Source of the DNA: Candidatus Uhrbacteria bacterium
GTDB lineage: Bacteria > Patescibacteriota > Patescibacteriia > UBA9934 > GWF2-40-263
NCBI GenBank assembly: GCA_003511125.1
Contig: DOJV01000007.1
Location: forward strand, 1 to 18,635
Length of the DNA: 18,635 nucleotides
Reading direction: 5' to 3'
Shown: in pieces, positions 1 through 6,304 of the stretch
Layout: every line of letters starts with the position of its first letter
Position numbering within the stretch: position 1 is the stretch's first letter
Translations under genes and position numbers: made by a program
Notes under the pieces: generated by a model
The model's database searches: none
What the model saw: only the letters and a program-made list of their open reading frames with translations
Told to the model about the DNA's origin: nothing

Positions 1-1
1 C

Positions 2-469
2 AAAGAAAACCAAACAAGTTACACACCAACCGTCTACACAAACGGAGAAACTAAAAAACAACTTCTGGCCAGAAGTCGTTATCTTTTGTTTAAGCCGGCA
101 AACAAATGGACATCAAGACAGCGGGAACGATCAATAATTTTATTCTCCGTGTTTCCCGAACTTGATGAAGGATACAAGCTTTCAATGTTATTCCGAAACT
201 TTTATGAACTCAGCAAAACAAGAGAAGAAGGTCGACAACGTTTTAATGAATGGTATAAAAAAGTCGAAGAAAAAAACTTCGATGCTTTTCGTACAGCTGC
301 AGAATATTTAAACAATCATCTGGAAACTATTCTTAATTATTTTCCCACACGAAGCACCAATGCTTCCGCCGAATCTTTTAATGCCAAACTTAAAGGCTTT
401 CGTGCTCTCCTCAGAGGTGTGCGAGACACCAAATTCTTCCTTTACAGAGTTTCCAAGATCTATGGTTAG
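2..469 (+). CDS. ISL3-family (ISAon1-like) transposase, C-terminal part
   Basis: This is the catalytic C-terminal part of a DDE transposase. The frame is open from base 2, so the gene is cut by the window edge and no true start is visible; the TTG at 86 is only an internal codon. The in-frame segment encoded before it (NGETKKQLLARSRYLLFKP) resembles the ISL3/ISAon1 transposase pattern. The C-terminal block (NASAESFNAKLKGFRALLRG, then a Phe-rich stretch ending SKIYG) is the conserved end of that family, where the Glu of SAESFNAK is the likely last acidic catalytic residue. The gene ends with TAG at 467-469 and is A/T-rich compared with the sequence that follows. It lies directly against a radical SAM gene that has lost its 5' half, which suggests that the element inserted there. 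The right terminal inverted repeat could not be placed. The family call rests on remembered motif similarity. Confidence 0.78.
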   Translation, partial: KENQTSYTPTVYTNGETKKQLLARSRYLLFKPANKWTSRQRERSIILFSVFPELDEGYKLSMLFRNFYELSKTREEGRQRFNEWYKKVEEKNFDAFRTAAEYLNNHLETILNYFPTRSTNASAESFNAKLKGFRALLRGVRDTKFFLYRVSKIYG

Positions 470-489
470 GAATTGGTTCCCCAGCTAAA

Positions 490-1143
490 TTGCGCTTGAT
501 CCATAGGTTGGTTGTCTCGTCTGGCTATACGGCTCGTCGAGCGCGAGTGCTTGGATTTTTGTACAAACTCGGCTTCAACCAGCCGGACGCGAACGGAGTC
601 TCGAACCTGGCCTTCGTTAATTCGATCATGCCCAGTGTGAACGACGGCGAGATTTCGCGTCTCTACCGCTATTGCCGCGAACACGGCATTGTTCCGGATA
701 TCGACACTCTTCTGCCGTTCGGCCGAGCCGGACGGATGACGTCTGAAGACATTATGATCATTGATCGAGTTTCCGGTGAGTTGAGGTGGTTTGATCAGAC
801 ACTCGGGATTGAGTGGCCGGTCGATTCGATCCAGACCTATATTGGCCAGGCTTGCGACCGTTGTTTCCACCATCTCTACATCGATCATTTCGGCCGAGTC
901 AGCCCATGTCTCGGAGCCAACAAGAAAGAGGTGTACATCGGCAACATCAGGAACCAACAGATCGAAAAGCTCTGGCGCGTTCCTCTGATGCGCAATATCC
1001 GCGCGCGGCGCTACGGCGGTTTGTGCTCGGTTTGCGCCAAGTTCCTCGACGGTCGCTGCAACTCTTGTCTCGGTCGGTTCACGAGTCGAATTTCCCTCGG
1101 TGGAATCGAAACCACCGGCTGTTGGAAGTTCGAAAGAGGATAG
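490..1143 (+). pseudogene. Radical SAM/SPASM protein, 5'-truncated remnant
   Basis: This is the C-terminal half of a radical SAM enzyme with a SPASM domain, which binds auxiliary iron-sulfur clusters in peptide-modifying enzymes and relatives. Numbering from the TTG at 490, cysteines occur at about residues 122, 125, 140, 179, 182, 190, 193 and 211. Residues 125-140 fit C-x9-G-x4-C, and 179-193 fit the CxxC...CxxC part of SPASM. Residues 40-80 (AFVNSIMPSVNDGE, then LLPFGRAGR) look like the end of the radical SAM barrel. The CxxxCxxC motif that binds SAM is absent, so the product cannot be a working radical SAM enzyme. The frame stays open upstream into the transposase 3' end but shows no Shine-Dalgarno site or convincing start. 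The GC-rich base use differs sharply from the transposase. A stable, repurposed C-terminal fragment is possible but less likely. Confidence 0.72.
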
Positions 1144-1152
1144 TCGCCATCT

Positions 1153-1187
1153 CGCCTTCCACGCTCTTCGTGGGAGGTGTTTTTTTA
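1153..1187 (+). terminator. Intrinsic terminator after the SPASM remnant
   Basis: An inverted repeat (CCTTCCACG / CGTGGGAGG, one G-T pair, short loop) is followed directly by a run of seven T. It starts about 10 bases after the stop codon of the radical SAM fragment. Confidence 0.75.
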
Positions 1188-1190
1188 TGG

Positions 1191-1196
1191 TATTAT
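1191..1196 (+). promoter_or_regulatory. -10 box (TATTAT) for the RhuM-Fic gene
   Basis: TATTAT lies 9 bases before the ATG at 1206. A start site 6-7 bases downstream would leave almost no leader, and no Shine-Dalgarno site is present. No good -35 box is visible, because that position falls in the preceding terminator hairpin. Confidence 0.45.
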
Positions 1197-1205
1197 TTAG
1201 GGACT

Positions 1206-2165
1206 ATGAAACAGCAAAAGAAAAACGAGTTAGTGATTTATCAAACCAAAAACGGCGCGGTTAAGCTTCGGGGTGATTTTAGCAAGGAAACGATTTGGGC
1301 CACTCAAGTACAAATCGCCGAAATTTTTCAACTAGAGCGTTCCGTGGCGACAAAGCACATAAGAAACATTTTTAGAGACAAAGAACTTAAAAGTGTCTCA
1401 GTATGTGCAAAATTTGCACATACTGCCGATGACGGAAAAGTGTATCAAGTTCAATTTTATAATCTTGAAATTATTTTGGCGGTTGGTTATAGAGCTAGTT
1501 CAAAAAACACCATCAGATTTCGTCAGTGGGCCACCCAAATTTTGCACCAACACATTACAAGAGGTTTTACTATAAATCCGGAGATCGTCAAAAATAATTA
1601 CGCAGAATTTCAGAAAGCCATTGATAATCTGAAGTCGTTGTTACCAGCAGGATCGAATATTGATCACGCCAGCGTTTTAGAGTTAGTTTCCGCTTTTGCC
1701 GATACATGGATGTCTTTGGATGCTTATGATAAAGGTGAGTTATCCGAAAAAGGCACGACCAAAAAAAGTGTTGTCTTGACAGCGGAACAACTTGAGTTAG
1801 CGCTCGGAGAATTTAAATTTTCGTTAAAAGAAACGGAGATTTTTGGTTTGCCGCGATATAAAGATGCGGTGGCTGGAATTGTCGGTAGTGTTATGCAAAC
1901 TTTTGGCGGTCGATCGCTTTATTCGACGGTGGAAGAAAAAGCCGCGCATCTTTTGTATTTTTTTGTGAAAAACCATCCGTTCGTTGACGGTAACAAGCGA
2001 AACGGAGCGTTTGCTTTTGTGTGGTTTTTGAGAAAAACCGGAATTTTTGATAAAACAAAAATTACTCCGCCGGCTTTGACAGCTATCACGCTTTTTGTCG
2101 CTGAAAGTAATCCTAGAGATAAGGATCAGGTTGTTCGTTTGGTTTTGCGGTTACTTAAAAAATAA
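1206..2165 (+). CDS. RhuM-family / Fic domain fusion protein (putative toxin)
   Basis: The protein has 319 residues. Residues 8-125 match the RhuM (virulence protein RhuM) N-terminal region: a NELVIYQT strand, a helix-turn-helix-like stretch with ATQVQIAEIF and RSVATKHI, then YRASSKNTIRFRQWATQIL. Residues 215-275 form a Fic/Doc domain with the active-site motif HPFVDGNKR (257-265), including the catalytic His257. Fic enzymes transfer AMP or other phosphate-containing groups to target proteins, and the DGNKR form is common in Doc-like and standalone Fic proteins. I see no [S/T]xxxE[G/N] inhibitory helix, so any inhibition may come from another protein. The ATG at 1206 fits the RhuM N-terminus and follows a -10 box at 1191. 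The frame stays open further upstream, but that stretch overlaps the SPASM remnant and its terminator and is not coding. The next gene starts 10 bases after the stop and is probably co-transcribed. The substrate is unknown. Confidence 0.85.
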   Translation: MKQQKKNELVIYQTKNGAVKLRGDFSKETIWATQVQIAEIFQLERSVATKHIRNIFRDKELKSVSVCAKFAHTADDGKVYQVQFYNLEIILAVGYRASSKNTIRFRQWATQILHQHITRGFTINPEIVKNNYAEFQKAIDNLKSLLPAGSNIDHASVLELVSAFADTWMSLDAYDKGELSEKGTTKKSVVLTAEQLELALGEFKFSLKETEIFGLPRYKDAVAGIVGSVMQTFGGRSLYSTVEEKAAHLLYFFVKNHPFVDGNKRNGAFAFVWFLRKTGIFDKTKITPPALTAITLFVAESNPRDKDQVVRLVLRLLKK

Positions 2166-2175
2166 TTTTTTGTTT

Positions 2176-2802
2176 ATGTTTCAATCCATTTCTACCTTTT
2201 TGCATCGTCGCACTGGCCGAAGACTTCGGTTGACCGAAAGAATCGCACCTGAAGAAGTGGCTGGCGAGGCCGTTAATTTGGCCATTTCCGTGGTCGGCAA
2301 AATTTTGGTTGATCCGGAGTGGAAAAAATATGTCGATCCGCTTGGCGAAAAAAACGCCGAGGAGGCGCGAATTTTTCAAGAGCTGGTCGGCGCTTGCTTA
2401 CTTATGGTTTACACTAGCCTCGACGAAACGATTCCTTTCCTGCCGGGCGAGCGCCGGGTTTTTTGGCGTCAAGTTCGCGATGCTTTTTTGCCAACTTATT
2501 TGAAACAGTTATCAGAAGAACCCAACGACAATCAAACTCACTGGCAAAAATTTTTCGACTTTCTGCTCGGTGAATACGATTACGCTCAAAAAGAAACTTA
2601 TAATAATTTTCATTCCAAACTTTCTTTGCTCCGAACCGACGAAGATCGTCAGGCCAGCATTCGGGTAATGTCTTTGTCGGCTTTGTGCATGTCGCGAGTG
2701 GCCAACGGTCAAGCCACGGCCGACGACACCGCCTCTGTTCGTTGTCTACAAAAACATTTTGATTTTTTAGGTAAAGAAAATTGGCGCCGTTTCGGTTGGT
2801 AA
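2176..2802 (+). CDS. Hypothetical protein, mostly helical
   Basis: I do not recognise this 208-residue protein. It has no signal peptide or membrane segment. It is rich in charged residues and predicted to be mostly helical, with several Trp/Phe-rich stretches (RRVFWRQVRDAFLPTY, HWQKFFDFLLGEYDYAQK). The ATG at 2176 was chosen because it is the first ATG after the stop of the Fic gene 10 bases upstream; an in-frame extension would overlap that gene. No Shine-Dalgarno site precedes it, so it may depend on read-through translation from the Fic gene. A bidirectional terminator follows. Its place directly behind a Fic toxin-like gene allows a partner or antitoxin role, but nothing in the sequence proves this. 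Confidence 0.7.
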   Translation: MFQSISTFLHRRTGRRLRLTERIAPEEVAGEAVNLAISVVGKILVDPEWKKYVDPLGEKNAEEARIFQELVGACLLMVYTSLDETIPFLPGERRVFWRQVRDAFLPTYLKQLSEEPNDNQTHWQKFFDFLLGEYDYAQKETYNNFHSKLSLLRTDEDRQASIRVMSLSALCMSRVANGQATADDTASVRCLQKHFDFLGKENWRRFGW

Positions 2803-2836
2803 AAAAGTTACCTTGTCGAAGCAATCTCTTTGAAAT

Positions 2837-2874
2837 AAAAAAACGCTTCGGTGTTCAACGCGAAGTGTTTTTTT
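2837..2874 (+). terminator. Bidirectional intrinsic terminator
   Basis: Seven A plus CGCTTCG pairs with CGAAGTG plus seven T across an 8-10 base loop, with one G-T pair. The A run on one side and the T run on the other allow termination in both directions. It closes the Fic operon. Confidence 0.8.
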
Positions 2875-2950
2875 GTTTCGATTTTATCTGATAGAATTTT
2901 TGTATTTTCTTGGTGTTCACCAGACATATTTTTTTTAGGCGTTTTTTTAA

Positions 2951-3111
2951 TTCACCTCTCCAAGGTCCTCTCCGAAGGAGAGGAAACGCGAATAGTTGTG
3001 TTATCCCTCTCCTTCCAGAGAGGGATTGCCGTGCCGGCCATAGCTTGCCTCAAGCGACGGCCGGCCGTGCCGGCCATAGCTTGCCTCAAGCGACGGCCGG
3101 GGAGAGGTGAA
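2951..3111. repeat. Composite palindromic intergenic element
   Basis: The 161-bp element is bounded by perfect 11-base inverted ends (TTCACCTCTCC at 2951-2961, GGAGAGGTGAA at 3101-3111). Inside are further hairpins: TCCTCTCC/GGAGAGGA around a GAA loop (about 2966-2984), CCCTCT/AGAGGG near 3005-3024, and two copies of a 36-base GC-rich hairpin unit. It fills the gap between the convergent Fic operon and the NRAMP gene. No transposase is inside it. It may be a MITE-like or REP-like mobile repeat, or a compound terminator. Confidence 0.7.
3028..3099. repeat. Perfect 36-bp tandem duplication
   Basis: Two identical 36-base units, 3028-3063 and 3064-3099, lie inside the composite element. Each contains GCTTG/CAAGC arms around a 3-base loop, and GCCGT/ACGGC pairs around that. 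The identity of the two units points to recent slippage or duplication. Confidence 0.92.
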
Positions 3112-3128
3112 CGACAAAATTGAATTTA

Positions 3129-4397
3129 TTAATTCAACCACCCCCAAATTAACATAATTGCCGCCAAACTCATAATTACCGTAATCGTCCAGCCGAGAAT
3201 ATTCAATAATTTTGAACTGGTAAATTTTCCCATGGTTTTTTTGTCGGCCGCCAAAAGGACAATCACAATCATTAAAAAAGGCGAGACTAAACCATTGACC
3301 ACAGCCGAGTAAAACAACATGGTGAAAGATTTGATACCGGAAAAGTTTACCAAGAGTCCGAGCAGGGTGGCAATGGCGATGACGGCGTAAAAACCGTGAG
3401 CGGCTTTGAATTTTCGGTAGAGCCCTGATTTCCAACCCAAGAGTTCGGTAACGGCGTAAGAAGCCGAGCCGGCTAAAATTGGCACTGACAAAAGGCCGAT
3501 ACCAATGATGCCAAAAACAAAAAGTGTTAAAGCCAGCTCACCGCCAAGCGGTTGCAGGGCCAAAGCCGCTTGTTCTGCGGTTTCGATATTAAAAATCCCG
3601 TTGCGGAATAATGTTGAAGCTGCGGTGATGATAATAAAAAACATGATCAGGTTGGAAAAAAGCATGCCGATTACAGTGTCGATACGCATACGGCGAATAT
3701 CTGTGTCGTTAATCAAAGGTTTGCCAACACCCATGTTTTTGATTTTTTTTGTTTCGACTTCTTCTTCGACTTCTTCGCTGGCTTGCCAGAAAAATAAGTA
3801 GGGTGAGATGGTGGTGCCAAGTAGAGCCACAATGCTCATAAGATAGTCGTCGGAGTTTTGAAAGTGAGGAATAAAAGTTGAGTAAGCAATTTGGCTCCAA
3901 TCTTGTTTGATCATGAAAACCACTGCCACATAAGCAAAAAGAGACAGGGCCAGGAAGGTCAGATATTTGGCGTAGTTTTTATAGCTGACAAAAACTTCCA
4001 AAAAAATTGTAATTAAAGTCATACCGATAATTACAACCGCGAAAGGTAAATCAATAATCAGTCTGATCGAAGCGGCCATGGCTCCGAGGTTGGCGCCGAT
4101 GTTAATTATATTGGCGATCAGCAGAAGGCCGACAATCGGCAAAAGAATTCTTTTGCCGTATCTTTTTTTAATAACTGCGCCTAAACCCCGCCCTTTAACC
4201 AAACCAATACGCCCGCACATTTCTTGAATGGCAATCATGAAAGGAACGATGAAGAGTGGCATCCAAAGCAGGGAATAACCAAAGCGCGCTCCAGCCTGAG
4301 CGCAGGTGGCCACACCCGAAGGGTCGTCGTCCGAAGCGCCGGTAATAAAACCCGGGCCGAAGATTTTAAAAAAGTTTTTTAGTTTTTTGATGTTCAT
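3129..4397 (-). CDS. NRAMP-like divalent metal transporter, divergent
   Basis: This 422-residue integral membrane protein has about 11 hydrophobic helices and a typical NRAMP length. NRAMP proteins import Mn, Fe and related ions with protons. The helix 1 motif reads DPSG (residues 25-28) where classical members have DPGN. The helix 6 motif reads ISPY (197-200) where classical members have MPH, so both the Asn and the soft-metal Met ligand are missing. A run of acidic residues (EEVEEEVE) follows helix 6. Related sequences with DPSG and SPY are usually annotated only as Nramp family. Loss of the Met ligand is known in the NRAMP-related Mg transporters, so the substrate may not be Mn or Fe; this is inference. 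The ATG at 4397 is preceded by a TATAAT box and a small leader hairpin, with no Shine-Dalgarno site. The 3' end faces the composite repeat. Confidence 0.85.
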   Translation of the reverse strand: MNIKKLKNFFKIFGPGFITGASDDDPSGVATCAQAGARFGYSLLWMPLFIVPFMIAIQEMCGRIGLVKGRGLGAVIKKRYGKRILLPIVGLLLIANIINIGANLGAMAASIRLIIDLPFAVVIIGMTLITIFLEVFVSYKNYAKYLTFLALSLFAYVAVVFMIKQDWSQIAYSTFIPHFQNSDDYLMSIVALLGTTISPYLFFWQASEEVEEEVETKKIKNMGVGKPLINDTDIRRMRIDTVIGMLFSNLIMFFIIITAASTLFRNGIFNIETAEQAALALQPLGGELALTLFVFGIIGIGLLSVPILAGSASYAVTELLGWKSGLYRKFKAAHGFYAVIAIATLLGLLVNFSGIKSFTMLFYSAVVNGLVSPFLMIVIVLLAADKKTMGKFTSSKLLNILGWTITVIMSLAAIMLIWGWLN

Positions 4398-4402
4398 AAA
4401 CC

Positions 4403-4419
4403 AGCAACCGTCAGTTGCT
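4403..4419 (-). promoter_or_regulatory. Leader hairpin before the NRAMP-like gene
   Basis: AGCAAC and GTTGCT pair around a 5-base loop and end 5 bases before the ATG. The hairpin covers the place where a ribosome site would be. It could affect translation, but no metal-sensing fold is visible. Confidence 0.35.
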
Positions 4420-4426
4420 AGTTTAG

Positions 4427-4432
4427 ATTATA
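4427..4432 (-). promoter_or_regulatory. -10 box (TATAAT) for the NRAMP-like gene
   Basis: A consensus TATAAT on the minus strand is followed by a leader of about 25 bases with a hairpin. Only a weak -35 (TTCTTA-like) lies upstream. Confidence 0.5.
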
Positions 4433-4465
4433 GCAGATTTTTGTTTTTGTAAGAAAATTATTTTG

Positions 4466-4987
4466 TTAAATTTCTTTACAAAAAGGATAAATTGGTCCGG
4501 TGATTACTGTTTTGACCATAGCTTCCGCGGTTTCTTGGTTTTCTTCCTCAATAACTTTAGAAAAACTTGAAAAAGGATAGGCTTTTAATTGATCGAAGTT
4601 TTTGACTTCCAAATGTTTGATCGGATTTCCTACGACATAACCTTTTATCATCATCAGAGCTCTTTCGTTTTTTGGTATACGCATGTGATAGTCGTCCCAA
4701 ATTGTTATGCCTTTTCGGTTGAGCCCTTTCATTAATAAGAAGGAGGAGCCACCGTTTACAAGATTCATGAGTTTGGGAATTTTTCTACCATCGTCAAAAT
4801 AGGCCAGCAGATGATAATGATTACTCATGACACTGAAATAGTATTTTTCAATTTCGAGTTTTTTACAGGTGTTTTGAATTCGTTCTACGACAATCTTTTT
4901 TTCCTGTGGCTCGAGTAAAAAAGGATGGTGATTTACAGTTGAAGTCGTCAGGAAATACCAGGTGTGGTTGACGAAGAATTTAGACAT
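4466..4987 (-). CDS. REP-associated tyrosine transposase (RAYT, Y1_Tnp/IS200-like)
   Basis: The protein has 173 residues. It carries the HUH signature HYHLL (His57, His59, in VMSNHYHLL) and a later YVVGNPIKH segment (Tyr117) that matches the catalytic-Tyr helix of RAYT proteins, where YxxxNPV is usual. RAYTs are single-strand nickases related to the IS200/IS605 TnpA; they are usually single-copy domesticated genes and recognise REP palindromes. The length fits the family and both catalytic motifs are intact. The ATG at 4987 has no Shine-Dalgarno site. A structured palindromic element lies just upstream at 5009-5089, between this gene and rlmN, which is the expected RAYT/REP arrangement. No IS200-style tnpB is adjacent. 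Confidence 0.87.
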   Translation of the reverse strand: MSKFFVNHTWYFLTTSTVNHHPFLLEPQEKKIVVERIQNTCKKLEIEKYYFSVMSNHYHLLAYFDDGRKIPKLMNLVNGGSSFLLMKGLNRKGITIWDDYHMRIPKNERALMMIKGYVVGNPIKHLEVKNFDQLKAYPFSSFSKVIEEENQETAEAMVKTVITGPIYPFCKEI

Positions 4988-5008
4988 ATGAGATGTTGGG
5001 TGGGCTAG

Positions 5009-5089
5009 GAGGCCTGAAGGCCTCGGTAAGGTGGTGGTGGTGGTGGTGGTGGTTCGTTTTCGTGTGCCTTACCGGAGCCTGCAGGCTCC
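5009..5089. repeat. REP-like palindromic element with a GGT repeat loop
   Basis: Three inverted repeats are arranged as a unit. GAGGCC-TGAA-GGCCTC (5009-5024) comes first. CGGTAAGG (5024-5031) pairs with CCTTACCG (5067-5074) across a loop that holds eight GGT triplets (5030-5053). The perfect 16-base palindrome GGAGCCTGCAGGCTCC (5074-5089) closes it. The element lies between rlmN and the RAYT gene, immediately upstream of the latter. It is a plausible RAYT substrate; the GGT run could also form a two-layer G-quadruplex on the plus strand. Confidence 0.75.
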
Positions 5090-5097
5090 TTAGAGGC

Positions 5098-6162
5098 TTA
5101 ATCTCGTTCCCCGGCCGCCAACTGTCCGCATGCCGCCTGAATCGCTCCGCCGAGCGATTGGCGGCGGGTGACATCAACTCCGGCGGCCAAAATAATGTTC
5201 ATGAAGGCCTGAATTTTTTCCGGAGAGCTTGGTTTGAATTGTCCGGCCGCGTCATTGTAGGCGATTAAATTTATTTTAGCTCTGCTGAGCGGTTTTGTGT
5301 ATGCCGCAAGTTTTTTAGCGTCTTCGGCGCTGTCGTTTACTCCGTCCAGCATAATGTATTCGAAGGTTAAATAGTGACTGCGGTTTCCGAAAAGTTTCAA
5401 ATAAGCCTCGGCCCACTCGGCCAGCTCTGGCAAAAAATTCGGACCAGACGAAGGCATGATTTTTTTTCTGATGATAGGATCAGCGCTGTGGAGCGAAATA
5501 GCTATGCAAACCGGCGGCCATTCTTTGTCGTCCAAAATTTTATTCAGACGCGGCAGTACTCCGGCCGAAGATACAGTGATGTGGGTTGGACCGATTCCTG
5601 TGTTTGTTAAAATTGAGTTGAGGGCTTCACGAACGCTTTCATAATTATTCATCGGCTCACCCATCCCCATCAAAACAATATTTGTAATGATTTCTTTTCT
5701 TTCTGTGTCACCATTTGGTTCAGGAATCGAAATTGGTGTTTGTGATAGCGACCAATAGCGAAGTTGATCAACAATTTCATCAGCCGAGAGATTTCGTTTT
5801 AGTCCGAGTTTTCCGGTCGAACAAAAAGAGCAGCCCATGGCGCAGCCGACTTGTGTCGAGACACAGACCGAATATTTTCCTGATTTGTTTTGCATCAAAA
5901 CCGATTCGATTCGCGCGCCATCTTCGGCCTCGAGCAAAACTTTGCGAACCGAACCATCAGCCTCGCCAACCTCGGTCACGCGTTTAAGCGATAACCAAGG
6001 AAGCTCCTCGGCCAGTTTTTCGCGTATGGGGATGGGTAGGGAACTGACATCGTCCCAGCTGTGATTTTTTTCCTGAAACAAAGCCGACTCGATTTGTTTC
6101 CAGCGGAATTTGGGTTGGTTTGGAAAGAGTTTGGAGAATTTTTCGCGGCGGGTTGGGGTCAT
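5098..6162 (-). CDS. rlmN: Dual-specificity RNA methyltransferase RlmN
   Basis: RlmN is a radical SAM enzyme that methylates C2 of A2503 in 23S rRNA and, in some bacteria, A37 of certain tRNAs. From the ATG at 6162 the protein has 354 residues, the usual length. The cluster motif CAMGCSFC gives Cys107, Cys111 and Cys114. The preceding CVSTQVGC supplies the conserved Cys100, and AACGQL near the C-terminus supplies the methyl-carrying Cys345, so all known catalytic cysteines are present. GMGEPMNNY is the SAM-binding GGE-like motif. A longer reading from 6228 adds 22 residues with no family counterpart and would begin upstream of the likely promoter, so I prefer 6162. No Shine-Dalgarno site is visible. 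The 3' end abuts the REP-like element. It runs divergently from the GC-rich operon at 6305. Confidence 0.95.
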   Translation of the reverse strand: MTPTRREKFSKLFPNQPKFRWKQIESALFQEKNHSWDDVSSLPIPIREKLAEELPWLSLKRVTEVGEADGSVRKVLLEAEDGARIESVLMQNKSGKYSVCVSTQVGCAMGCSFCSTGKLGLKRNLSADEIVDQLRYWSLSQTPISIPEPNGDTERKEIITNIVLMGMGEPMNNYESVREALNSILTNTGIGPTHITVSSAGVLPRLNKILDDKEWPPVCIAISLHSADPIIRKKIMPSSGPNFLPELAEWAEAYLKLFGNRSHYLTFEYIMLDGVNDSAEDAKKLAAYTKPLSRAKINLIAYNDAAGQFKPSSPEKIQAFMNIILAAGVDVTRRQSLGGAIQAACGQLAAGERD

Positions 6163-6201
6163 AATGTTGATATTGTGCCTTATTTTAGGAAAAAAAGAAA
6201 G

Positions 6202-6228
6202 AATATACCTCAACTTGTCCATTGACAA
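6202..6228 (-). promoter_or_regulatory. Possible rlmN promoter
   Basis: On the minus strand TTGTCA (6223-6228) and TATATT (6202-6207) are separated by 15 bases, shorter than ideal. The -35 overlaps the -35 of the opposite promoter at 6222, so the two may compete. Confidence 0.3.
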
Positions 6229-6250
6229 AGGTTTAATTTTGTGGTATTTT
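6222..6250 (+). promoter_or_regulatory. Sigma-70-type promoter of the CHAP operon
   Basis: TTGACA (6222-6227), a 17-base spacer and TATTTT (6245-6250) make a strong promoter about 55 bases before the first gene. The leader ends in a GGAGG site at 6295-6299, 5 bases before the ATG. Confidence 0.75.
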
Positions 6251-6304
6251 AAGTCGTAATTCCTGTGTGGATTACCTCACTAAAACAACCCGTCGGAGGA
6301 CGAG

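Noticed and set aside
466..957. 163-codon minus-strand frame
   Set aside because: It is antisense to the SPASM remnant, whose cysteine pattern is clear. The minus frame has no motif or ribosome site.
813..1205. Upstream extension of the RhuM-Fic frame
   Set aside because: It overlaps the SPASM remnant and a terminator, reads as low-quality Arg/Ser-rich sequence, and RhuM proteins begin near the ATG at 1206.
3028..3099. Possible CRISPR repeats
   Set aside because: There are only two 36-bp units, directly joined with no spacer, and no cas gene is nearby.
3001..3435. 144-codon minus-strand frame with PSLEASYGRHG repeats
   Set aside because: The repeats are a translation of the 36-bp non-coding duplication, and the rest is antisense or out of frame with the NRAMP-like gene.
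4980..5268. Frames giving His-rich or Trp-rich runs
   Set aside because: They are translations of the (GGT)8 repeat and its flanking palindromes, with no start signals.
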